From an uncultured Nocardioides sp. (GTDB taxonomy: Bacteria > Actinomycetota > Actinomycetes > Propionibacteriales > Nocardioidaceae), in assembly GCF_946885725.1 (NCBI RefSeq), contig NZ_CAMPGZ010000034.1, positions 1-24,320 on the forward strand: a stretch of 24,320 bases of DNA, given 5' to 3'. The position numbers and the translations under genes were made by a program. The notes under the pieces are model-generated. The model made no database searches, was not told where the DNA came from, and worked only from the letters and a program-made list of their open reading frames with translations. The stretch's first letter is position 1, and each line of letters begins with the position of its first letter. This document shows positions 8,706 through 14,629 of the stretch, one piece after another.

Positions 8706-9742
8706 CTCAGCAGTGGCGCAGCCTCGGCACCACCGGCGTCCAGGTCAGCCCGCTGACCCTCGGCGCGATGATGTTCGGCGGCTGGGGCAACACCGACCAC
8801 CACGAGTGCGTGCGGATCATCCACCGCGCGCTCGACGCGGGCATCAACGTCGTCGACACCGCCGACGTCTATGCCCGGGGCGAGTCCGAGGAGATCGTCG
8901 GGCGCGCGCTGAAGGGCCGCCGCGACGACGTCGTGCTCGCCACGAAGTTCCACGGCGCGATGAGCGACGACGACCCCAACCAGGGTGGCAACTCGCGGCG
9001 CTGGATCATCCGCGAGGTCGAGAACAGCCTTCGCCGGCTGCAGACCGACCACATCGACCTCTACCAGGTGCACCGGCCGCGGCCGGAGATCGACATCGAC
9101 GACACGCTCGGCGCGCTGAGCGACCTGGTCCACCAAGGCAAGATCCGCTACATCGGTACCTCGACGTTCCTGCCGTCGCAGATCGTCGAGGCCCAGTGGG
9201 TCGCGGAGAAGCGCAACCGGGAGCGGCCGGTCACCGAGCAGCCGCCGTACTCCATCCTCGCCCGCGCGGTGGAGCGCGACGTGCTGCCGACCGCGCAGAA
9301 GTACGGGCTCGGCGTGCTGCCGTGGAGCCCCCTCGCCGGAGGCTGGCTGTCCGGCCGGCACCGTCGCGGCGCGGAGGCTCCGGTGTCGAGCCGCCAGCAG
9401 CGCCAGCCCGCGCGCCACGACCCGTCGTTGCCGGAGAACCGGCGCAAGCTCGACGCGGTCCACGCGCTGCAGGACCTGGCCGACGAGGCGGGGATCTCGC
9501 TGATCCACCTCGCGCTGGGCTTCGTGCTCGAGCACCCGGCCGTCTCGTCGGCGATCATCGGGCCGCGCACCATGGAACAGCTCGAGTCGCAGCTGGGCGT
9601 GGAGAAGGTGTCGCTCAGCCAGGCCGTGCTGGACCGGATCGACGAGATCGTGCCGCCCGGCACGACGCTCAACGAGGCAGACCGCGGTTACGCACCGCCG
9701 TCGCTCGTCGACCCGCATCGGCGCCGCGGAGGTCGCGGCTGA
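8702..9742 (+). CDS. Aldo/keto reductase, last gene of the ABC/monooxygenase operon
   Basis: The 346-residue aldo/keto reductase has the complete catalytic tetrad: D52 and Y57 in VVDTADVYARG, K82 in ATKFHG, and H124 in LYQVHRP. The TIM-barrel end with the cofactor-binding loop is seen in SSAIIGPRTMEQLESQL. It probably uses NAD(P)H to reduce an aldehyde or ketone. Its position, overlapping the monooxygenase stop (ATGA), suggests that it reduces the carbonyl product released by that enzyme to an alcohol. A similar monooxygenase/AKR division of labour is known in the sulfoquinovose monooxygenase pathway, though I do not claim homology. The operon ends with the hairpin at 9772-9813. Confidence 0.92.
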   Translation: MTQQWRSLGTTGVQVSPLTLGAMMFGGWGNTDHHECVRIIHRALDAGINVVDTADVYARGESEEIVGRALKGRRDDVVLATKFHGAMSDDDPNQGGNSRRWIIREVENSLRRLQTDHIDLYQVHRPRPEIDIDDTLGALSDLVHQGKIRYIGTSTFLPSQIVEAQWVAEKRNRERPVTEQPPYSILARAVERDVLPTAQKYGLGVLPWSPLAGGWLSGRHRRGAEAPVSSRQQRQPARHDPSLPENRRKLDAVHALQDLADEAGISLIHLALGFVLEHPAVSSAIIGPRTMEQLESQLGVEKVSLSQAVLDRIDEIVPPGTTLNEADRGYAPPSLVDPHRRRGGRG

Positions 9743-9771
9743 GGGGTGGCCGCGACCCGCACCACAGGGAA

Positions 9772-9813
9772 GAGGGCCCCGCGACTCCGCAACCCGGGTG
9801 TCGCGGGGCCCTC
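9772..9813. terminator. Strong bidirectional hairpin between convergent genes
   Basis: Perfect 14-bp arms, GAGGGCCCCGCGAC (9772-9785) and GTCGCGGGGCCCTC (9800-9813), flank a 14-base loop. It sits 29 bases after the aldo/keto reductase stop and 7 bases from the GNAT gene stop on the other strand, as expected for a shared terminator. There is no U-tract, which is common in actinobacterial terminators. Confidence 0.75.
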
Positions 9814-9820
9814 GCACGTC

Positions 9821-10207
9821 TCAGGCCTGTCTGTTCGGGGCGGGCCGCGCGAGCTCGATCCACTCCGCGGTCTCGCCGGGCAGCACGCAGCGCTCGGTCT
9901 CCACGAACCCGCGGCGCAGCGCGAACCCGAGCCCGCCGGTGTTCGCCGCGAGCACGACGGTCCCGATCCGCTCGGCGCCCATCGACGCGGCCACGGTCAG
10001 AGCGCGTTCGTGGAGCGTCGTACCGAAGCCCCGGCGACGGTGCTCGGGCAGGACGCGCGCGATCACCCGCGCCGTCCGGGTGTCCTCCGTAGGCGGCCAG
10101 ACCGTGCTGTTGCCGACCAGCGTCCCGTCGCGGTAGGCGACCACGAGGTGGTTGCGCTTCACTCGGTCGCGCATGTCGTCCATCGTCAGCGTGACGGCGG
10201 AGATCAC
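9821..10207 (-). CDS. GNAT-family N-acetyltransferase, N-terminus probably lost by frameshift
   Basis: The open frame gives 128 residues from a GTG at 10207. The acetyl-CoA-binding motif A is clear: VIARVLPEHRRRGFGTTL with RRRGFG as the pyrophosphate loop, followed by the GFALRRGFVE strand typical of motif B. The frame continues upstream of this GTG with protein-like sequence (TTEALLEDWRHVHNVV) but meets a stop before any start codon, and the GTG itself has no well-placed Shine-Dalgarno. A good start exists only in another frame (ATG at 10277; see the adjacent entry). As annotated, the protein lacks the first strand and helix of the GNAT fold, so it may be inactive. The substrate is unknown. 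Confidence 0.72.
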   Translation of the reverse strand: MISAVTLTMDDMRDRVKRNHLVVAYRDGTLVGNSTVWPPTEDTRTARVIARVLPEHRRRGFGTTLHERALTVAASMGAERIGTVVLAANTGGLGFALRRGFVETERCVLPGETAEWIELARPAPNRQA

Positions 10208-10277
10208 GACGTTGTGGACGTGCCGCCAGTCCTCCAGCAGGGCCTCGGTCGTCGCTCGCTCGAACCAGGTCGGACAT
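10208..10277 (-). pseudogene. Out-of-frame 5' end of the GNAT gene, split by a 4-bp duplication
   Basis: From ATG at 10277 the minus strand reads MSDLVRA and then leaves the acetyltransferase frame. At this point there is a tandem GAGC duplication (plus-strand GCTCGCTC, 10254-10261). Removing one 4-base copy joins the frames exactly and gives MSDLVRATTEALLEDWRHV running into the GNAT body, a 150-residue protein. This is either a real slippage mutation or an assembly error. Confidence 0.6.
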
Positions 10278-10351
10278 CACGGTCAAGAAACCGGCTGCCC
10301 CAAGGTCTGGTCAACCGGATTGCGGGCTGTCCTGCGCTACAACGGACTGTC

Positions 10352-10840
10352 ATGGACGAGGAGCTCGCGGCGCATGCCCGCACGCTGGTGGCCGACAACA
10401 GGTACGTCGTGCTCGGCACGGCCGACGCACACGGCCGGCCGTGGACCTCGCCGGTGTACTTCAGCGCCGACGAGGACCTGCGGCGCTTCGTCTGGATGTC
10501 GAGCCCGGACTCGCGGCACTCGCGGAACCTGGCGGAGCGGCCGGAGATGAGCCTCGCGGTCTTCGACTCCACGGTGCCGCCCTACCACGGCCGCTGCGTG
10601 TACGCCGCCGGCACCGCGACCGTCCTGGACGCGGAGGATCTGGCGCGGGCACTGGAGATCTACCCCGGTCCCGCCGAGCGAGGCGGCTCCGCGGTGACGT
10701 TCGACGACGTGACGGGGGAGTCGCCGTGGCGGCTCTACGCCGCGGAGGCGGAGGAGCTGTGGGTGCTGTGCCCCCGGGAGCCGCGGCAGCCCTGCCCGCG
10801 GCACGGACGCGCCGACGACCATCGCGTCCGGTTGAGGTGA
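10352..10840 (+). CDS. Pyridoxamine 5'-phosphate oxidase-fold flavoprotein
   Basis: This is a 162-residue single-domain protein of the split-barrel PPOX family. The first strands read YVVLGTADAHGRPWTSPVYF, followed by SSPDSRHSRNLAERPEMSL, the usual phosphate/cofactor-contacting region, and CVYAAGTATVL. The C-terminal tail is basic and ends DDHRVRLR. Family members bind FMN, F420 or heme and act as small reductases or oxidases; nothing fixes the cofactor or substrate here. The ATG at 10352 has no strong Shine-Dalgarno. A TACAAC box at 10338-10343, eight bases before the ATG, could make it leaderless. It is divergent from the damaged GNAT gene. Confidence 0.85.
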   Translation: MDEELAAHARTLVADNRYVVLGTADAHGRPWTSPVYFSADEDLRRFVWMSSPDSRHSRNLAERPEMSLAVFDSTVPPYHGRCVYAAGTATVLDAEDLARALEIYPGPAERGGSAVTFDDVTGESPWRLYAAEAEELWVLCPREPRQPCPRHGRADDHRVRLR

Positions 10841-10892
10841 GTCGACCGCAATGGGCGGTGGTGAAGTTTTACCTTCGTTCTGCCCCGGATCG

Positions 10893-10908
10893 TCCGGTTT
10901 TGACCGGA
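10893..10908. promoter_or_regulatory. 16-bp palindrome upstream of a conserved hypothetical gene
   Basis: TCCGGT (10893-10898) and ACCGGA (10903-10908) flank TTTG. A TTGACC -35-like hexamer (10900-10905) overlaps the palindrome. No convincing -10 is seen at the right distance. It could be an operator for the gene at 10938 or part of the 3' end of the PPOX transcript. Confidence 0.3.
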
Positions 10909-10937
10909 AGCTCTGAAGCAACTCATCAAACCGGGTG

Positions 10938-11411
10938 ATGGCCGGACCCACCCGGATCCGGATCATCGTGGGCATGGACCTGACGAAGTTCCACCGGATG
11001 AGGCAGGCGCTCCAGGAGAACGCCATCCCGGGGTCCGAGCGCGACCGCGTCGTCCTCGAGGGCTCCCTTCGCTACCAGCTGCTCACGAGCGGCTTGTTCG
11101 ACGAGGTGGAGGTCGACCACACCGACGACCCTGATCGGTTGGTGATCGGCCTCTGCCAGTTCAAGGCCGAGGTACCCGCCGAGGAGGTCGCCCGCCGCCT
11201 CGAGAAGATGTGGACCGACCAGCTGAGCCACCCGTTCTGGGAGGCGCACGCGATCGAGGCGGAGCCCGACCACGTCGAGCTCGAGGCCGCGAGCCGGCCC
11301 AGCCCCGTCGAGGGCTACGTCACGCTTCACCTGGTCGCCCAGACGGCCCTGATCCCCGCCCAGCGCACCGCATCCGAGACCGCCGACCGCCGGGAGACGT
11401 CCCTGTCCTGA
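10938..11411 (+). CDS. Conserved hypothetical protein, function unknown
   Basis: The 157-residue frame starts at ATG 10938 (GTG at 10935 and ATG at 10974 are alternatives, and none has a strong ribosome site). The sequence looks like a real cytosolic protein: balanced charged and hydrophobic residues, a helical start MDLTKFHRMRQALQEN, and alternating segments such as VVLEGSLRYQLLTSGLFDEVE, RLVIGLCQFKAEV and VEGYVTLHLVAQTALIPAQR. There is no signal peptide, membrane segment or metal-binding motif. I do not recognise the family. It stands alone between the PPOX gene and the convergent hypothetical gene at 11436, with 24 bases to the latter. Confidence 0.75.
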   Translation: MAGPTRIRIIVGMDLTKFHRMRQALQENAIPGSERDRVVLEGSLRYQLLTSGLFDEVEVDHTDDPDRLVIGLCQFKAEVPAEEVARRLEKMWTDQLSHPFWEAHAIEAEPDHVELEAASRPSPVEGYVTLHLVAQTALIPAQRTASETADRRETSLS

Positions 11412-11435
11412 CCTCGGGCGCCCCGTCGTACGGCG

Positions 11436-12485
11436 TCAGCCGAACCGGTCCCGCCGCATCGCGAACACGTAGCGGTGGCCGGGGTACTCGGTCAGCGACC
11501 AGAGCATGTCGGTGGACGGCCAGTACGTCAGGTCCTCCGGGCCGACCGGCACCGCGAACCGGTGCCGGCGCAGCTCACCGGGCGTCCCCGACCACACGCT
11601 GCCGAGGCGGTAGCGGCCGGCGCTGGTGGTGAGGTACCACCGGCCGCGGACCACGACCGCGCCCTGCATGTGCCCGATCCCGCGCTCGTCGATGAGCAGC
11701 GGGCGCGCGGCGCCGTCCTCCTCGTCGCGCAGCAGCCCCGTGGTCGGGTCGATCTCGTAGCGCGCGAGCCGCGTGGTCATCTCGTCGCGGCCGTACTCGC
11801 CGGCGACCAGCTCGTGGGGTTCGGTGCTGCGGTCCAGCGACAGGAAGGAGTAGCGCAGCTGCTCGCGGCCCTCGGCGGTGACGGCGTCGTACCCGAACCG
11901 CATCGGGAGCACGTAGCGGTAGCCGAACACCTCGAGGCCCGAGTCGCGCGGGACGCGCAGCACGTCGTCGAGGCGGAACGTGCAGAAGCCGCGCCTCGTC
12001 CCGGCCACGTGCAGGTGGTCGCCGTGCCAGACGATGCCGCCGGCGTGGACGTGCACGGGGCGTACGTCGACACGGCCGTCGTCGTCGACGTACGGCTCGA
12101 CGAGCAGCACGTGGCGGTAGCGGATGTCGCGCGGGTCGGTGAGGTCCACGACCGAGATCCGCGAACCGCGCCGCTCGCCGTCCATGTGCTTGCTGTAGGC
12201 GCTGGTCACCAGCACCCTGCGGTCGGCATAGGTCTCCTCCGGTCCGCGGTCGGCGGAGGTGGTGATGCCCTGCGGCCACCAGCGCCGGGTGCTCTCGTCG
12301 TCGGCCTGCCACCGGAAGCCCCACTCGACCGCGAGCCCCGGCACCCGCGCGACGCGCGCCGTTCGGTTGAGGTCGGCGAGCACACCGTCGAGCCCCACGC
12401 GGCCGCCGGTCAGCTCCGCGAGCAGCTCCACCTCGCGGACCCGCTCGACCCCGCGCACCAGGTGTACGTCGGGCGGTTCCTGCAC
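11436..12485 (-). CDS. Conserved hypothetical protein, possibly beta-propeller-like
   Basis: The 349-residue protein starts at GTG 12485 (MQEPPDVHLVRGVERV); the frame stays open further upstream, but that region belongs to the divergent Nudix gene. There is no signal peptide. The sequence has recurrent strand-turn segments that resemble blades: RVLVTSAYSKHMDG, GIVWHGDHLHVAGTRRGFC, MQGAVVVRGRWYLTTSAGR and DLTYWPSTDMLWSLTEYPGH. The pattern of a visible or active strand followed by an aromatic-rich turn suggests a propeller fold, but this is inference. I recognise no catalytic motif. It is transcribed away from mutT-like 12536 with a 50-base gap, and converges on the gene at 10938. Confidence 0.75.
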   Translation of the reverse strand: MQEPPDVHLVRGVERVREVELLAELTGGRVGLDGVLADLNRTARVARVPGLAVEWGFRWQADDESTRRWWPQGITTSADRGPEETYADRRVLVTSAYSKHMDGERRGSRISVVDLTDPRDIRYRHVLLVEPYVDDDGRVDVRPVHVHAGGIVWHGDHLHVAGTRRGFCTFRLDDVLRVPRDSGLEVFGYRYVLPMRFGYDAVTAEGREQLRYSFLSLDRSTEPHELVAGEYGRDEMTTRLARYEIDPTTGLLRDEEDGAARPLLIDERGIGHMQGAVVVRGRWYLTTSAGRYRLGSVWSGTPGELRRHRFAVPVGPEDLTYWPSTDMLWSLTEYPGHRYVFAMRRDRFG

Positions 12486-12535
12486 CCGGCCATCTTGACC
12501 GATGCCTCCCAGCACTGCATGGGACGATGGCGCGC

Positions 12536-12955
12536 ATGGTCGGTACGACGGGTCCGGACGTCGCGGTGGTGGTCGGCGCCGCGATCCTGCACGGGGGTCG
12601 TGTGCTCGCCGCTCGGCGGACCCGGCCCGCGCATGCGGCGGGCTGCTGGGAGTTCCCGGGTGGCAAGGTCGAGCCCGGCGAGGACGCCGCGGCGGCCGTC
12701 GTACGTGAGATCCGCGAGGAGCTCGGCTGCGAGGTCGCCGTGACCGGGCATCTTGCCGGGTCGCAGCCGGTGCCGGCCGGCTTCTCGCTCGAGGTCGTGA
12801 CCGCCGCGCTGGTGGCCGGTGAGCCGGTGCCGCACGAGCACGACGCGGTGCGCTGGCTGGGGGTCTCCCAGCTGCGCGAGGTGCAGTGGCTCGAGCCCGA
12901 CGTACCGTTCCTGACCGAGCTGGCCGAGCTGATGACGCGGGAGGAGGCGCGATGA
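12536..12955 (+). CDS. Nudix hydrolase, MutT-like (nucleotide-pool sanitising)
   Basis: This 139-residue protein has a complete Nudix box: G43, E49, R57-E58, E61-E62 and G64 in GGKVEPGED...VVREIREELGC. The segment AAGCWEFPGGK just before the box is characteristic of MutT-type 8-oxo-dGTP diphosphatases. It is likely to remove oxidised or non-canonical nucleotides in the cytosol. Two starts are possible: ATG 12527 (MARMVG) has a purine run too close to serve as a Shine-Dalgarno, whereas ATG 12536 lies seven bases below GACGAT and would give a leaderless message; I chose the latter with low certainty. The stop overlaps the next gene's ATG (ATGA), indicating coupled translation. Confidence 0.9.
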   Translation: MVGTTGPDVAVVVGAAILHGGRVLAARRTRPAHAAGCWEFPGGKVEPGEDAAAAVVREIREELGCEVAVTGHLAGSQPVPAGFSLEVVTAALVAGEPVPHEHDAVRWLGVSQLREVQWLEPDVPFLTELAELMTREEAR

Positions 12956-13245
12956 GAGCGGTGTTCCACGAGCAGGACGACGCCGAGGCCGTCGTGGTCC
13001 GGCTGCGCCGTGAGGGCTGGGACGCGATGGTCGTGCGGGACCGGTTCGCCGGCGAGGACGACGACGAGGACCACGCCTGGGCGGTGCTCACCGACGCCCC
13101 CGAGACGATGCTCGAGCTGCTCACCGAGGAGCGCGACGGGTGGCTCGACCACGACGTCCCGCCGCCCGCCCAGCCATCGTCGGGTTCCCCGCTGGACCTG
13201 CCCGACCAGCCGCGCCGGATCAAGGGCCACTTCAACGACGCCTGA
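12952..13245 (+). CDS. Small acidic protein coupled to the Nudix gene, function unknown
   Basis: The 97-residue product starts in an ATGA overlap with the Nudix stop. The first 65 residues read like a compact alpha/beta domain: MRAVFHEQDDAEAVVVRLRR, then GWDAMVVRDRFAGEDDDED, then HAWAVLTDAPETMLELL. The tail is Pro/Ser-rich and ends with the basic RRIKGHFNDA. The strand-helix-strand spacing suggests a small ferredoxin-like fold, but no family is recognised. Being locked to the Nudix gene suggests a related role in nucleotide or stress handling, which is only a guess. Confidence 0.8.
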   Translation: MRAVFHEQDDAEAVVVRLRREGWDAMVVRDRFAGEDDDEDHAWAVLTDAPETMLELLTEERDGWLDHDVPPPAQPSSGSPLDLPDQPRRIKGHFNDA

Positions 13246-13264
13246 TGCGCCCTTCGGGCTGCTC

Positions 13265-13325
13265 GGCGAGGGGTCAGTTATTCAGCCTCCTGGGCGGCGT
13301 GTCGCGGCACAACTGACCCCTCGCC
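13265..13325. repeat. Long-armed inverted repeat (15-bp arms, 31-base loop), copy 1
   Basis: Perfect arms GGCGAGGGGTCAGTT (13265-13279) and AACTGACCCCTCGCC (13311-13325) lie 19 bases after the stop of the gene at 12952 and 32 bases before mshB. It could terminate the upstream transcript in either direction. Its arm/loop junction AGTTATT is shared with the repeat at 17377-17448 read on the minus strand. Confidence 0.85.
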
Positions 13326-13345
13326 GTCTCTTGTCGCTCGCGGAA

Positions 13346-13351
13346 TAGGCT
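13346..13351 (+). promoter_or_regulatory. -10 box of mshB, leaderless layout
   Basis: TAGGCT lies six bases before the mshB ATG, and no Shine-Dalgarno is present. This spacing would start the mRNA at or next to the ATG. Confidence 0.5.
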
Positions 13352-13357
13352 CGCGGC

Positions 13358-14260
13358 ATGGACCAGAGCCTGCTGCTCGTGCACGCGCACCCCGACGACG
13401 AGACCATCAGCAACGGCGCGACGATGGCGAAGTACGCCGCACGGGGCACCCGCGTCACGCTGGTCACCTGCACGCGCGGCGAGGAGGGCGAGGTGCTCGT
13501 CCCCGATCTGGCGCACCTCGCGTCCGACCGCGACGACAAGCTCGGCGAGCACCGGGTGACCGAGCTGGCCAACGCGATGCGCGAGCTCGGCGTGACCGAC
13601 CACCGGTTCCTCGGCGGTGAGGGGCGCTACCGCGACAGCGGCATGGTCTGGCACGAGGAGGGCCACGCGGTCGCGGGCGAGGACGTCAAGGAGGGCACGT
13701 TCTGGCGGGCCGACCTCAACGAGGCGGCCGACCACCTGGTCGAGGTCATCCGCGAGATCCGGCCGCAGGTGATGGTGACCTACGACGAGTTCGGCGGATA
13801 CGGCCACCCCGATCACATCCAGGCGCACCGCGTCGCGACCTACGCCGCCTTCCTCGCCGCCGTGCCGAGCTACCGGCTCGAGCTGGGGCCGGCCCACGAG
13901 ATCGACAAGATCTACTGGACGGCGATGTCCGAGAGCCGGCTGCGCGACGGGCTTCGTCGGCTGCGTGAGATGGGCGACACCACGACGTTCGAGGGCATGG
14001 ACCCCGACCAGCCGCTGCCGCGCTTCGCGATCCCCGACGAGTTCATCTCCGCGGCGATCGACGCCAACGACTTCGTCGACGCCAAGCTCCGCGCGATGAA
14101 GGCGCACGCAACCCAGATCCAGGTGGACGGCCCGTTCTTCGCGCTGTCCAACAACATCGGCAACGAGGTGTGGGGCACGGAGTTCTACCGCCTGGCGAAG
14201 GGACGGCAGGGCCCGACCGACGAGAACGGCTGGGAGACGGACCTGTTCGCCGGTCTGTGA
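13358..14260 (+). CDS. mshB: Mycothiol biosynthesis deacetylase (GlcNAc-Ins deacetylase)
   Basis: The 300-residue zinc-dependent LmbE-family deacetylase removes the acetyl group from GlcNAc-inositol in mycothiol synthesis. The N-terminal AHPDDE gives H11, D13 (general base) and D14; GYGHPDH gives H150 and H153, so the zinc set H11/D14/H153 matches H13/D16/H147 of the M. tuberculosis enzyme. Other MshB-specific stretches are SNGATMAKYAARG, RYRDSGM, ALSNN and the C-terminal GWETDLFAGL, which favour MshB over the paralogous conjugate amidase Mca. The length is normal for MshB. It has a leaderless-type start (TAGGCT six bases upstream). Its stop overlaps the small membrane protein gene by four bases. 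Confidence 0.93.
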   Translation: MDQSLLLVHAHPDDETISNGATMAKYAARGTRVTLVTCTRGEEGEVLVPDLAHLASDRDDKLGEHRVTELANAMRELGVTDHRFLGGEGRYRDSGMVWHEEGHAVAGEDVKEGTFWRADLNEAADHLVEVIREIRPQVMVTYDEFGGYGHPDHIQAHRVATYAAFLAAVPSYRLELGPAHEIDKIYWTAMSESRLRDGLRRLREMGDTTTFEGMDPDQPLPRFAIPDEFISAAIDANDFVDAKLRAMKAHATQIQVDGPFFALSNNIGNEVWGTEFYRLAKGRQGPTDENGWETDLFAGL

Positions 14261-14619
14261 GCGCCGGCCGACTGCTCCGTCACGCCGGGGCGTTCCTACT
14301 GGGTGTGCTCGTGGGCGTGGCCGCGACCGCCGTGCACCGGGTGACGGCGTTGGGCCTCCCGACCGGCCTGCTCCTGGCCGTCGTGGCCTCGCTCGCCGCC
14401 GCCTGGCACCTCCGGACGGGCGTCGTACCGAGGAGCGCGGCGGCGTACTGCCTCGGTTGGGTGCTGGTCATCGGCGTGGTGGTCGCGGGACGGCCCGAGG
14501 GCGACTACGCGGTGGCCGGAGACCTGGCGGGCTACGCGCTGATGGGCACCGGGCTGGTGCTCGTCGTCCTCGGCGTGGCGTCCCTGGCCACCCCCGGGAA
14601 GGTCGATCCCGGCCCGTAG
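14257..14619 (+). CDS. Small membrane protein next to mshB (DUF6113-like)
   Basis: The GTG start at 14257 overlaps the mshB stop in GTGA and gives 120 residues (MSAGRLLRHAGAF). Four hydrophobic segments are visible: about 12-26, 34-48, 62-77 and 90-109, with short charged loops such as HLRTGVVPRSA and GRPEGDYAVAGD. A membrane protein of this size directly after mshB is a recurrent actinobacterial arrangement (the DUF6113 type in Streptomyces, and a conserved membrane protein in mycobacteria, from memory). The function is unknown. Translational coupling suggests a role alongside mycothiol production or in the envelope. Confidence 0.82.
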   Translation: MSAGRLLRHAGAFLLGVLVGVAATAVHRVTALGLPTGLLLAVVASLAAAWHLRTGVVPRSAAAYCLGWVLVIGVVVAGRPEGDYAVAGDLAGYALMGTGLVLVVLGVASLATPGKVDPGP

Positions 14620-14622
14620 GCT
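14617..14622 (+). promoter_or_regulatory. -10 box of the VanW gene, leaderless layout
   Basis: TAGGCT, overlapping the stop of the preceding gene, lies seven bases before GTG 14630. No Shine-Dalgarno is present, so this box supports GTG 14630 over the in-frame TTG at 14624. Confidence 0.5.
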
Positions 14623-14629
14623 TTTGCGG

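Noticed and set aside
12486..13235. N-terminal extension of the hypothetical protein at 11436 in the same minus frame
   Set aside because: It is antisense to the Nudix hydrolase and its partner gene, both with real motifs or coupling; composition is Ser/Arg-rich shadow sequence.
14624..14629. TTG start for the VanW gene
   Set aside because: GTG 14630 lies at the usual 7-base distance from the TAGGCT box, and the two added residues bring nothing recognisable.
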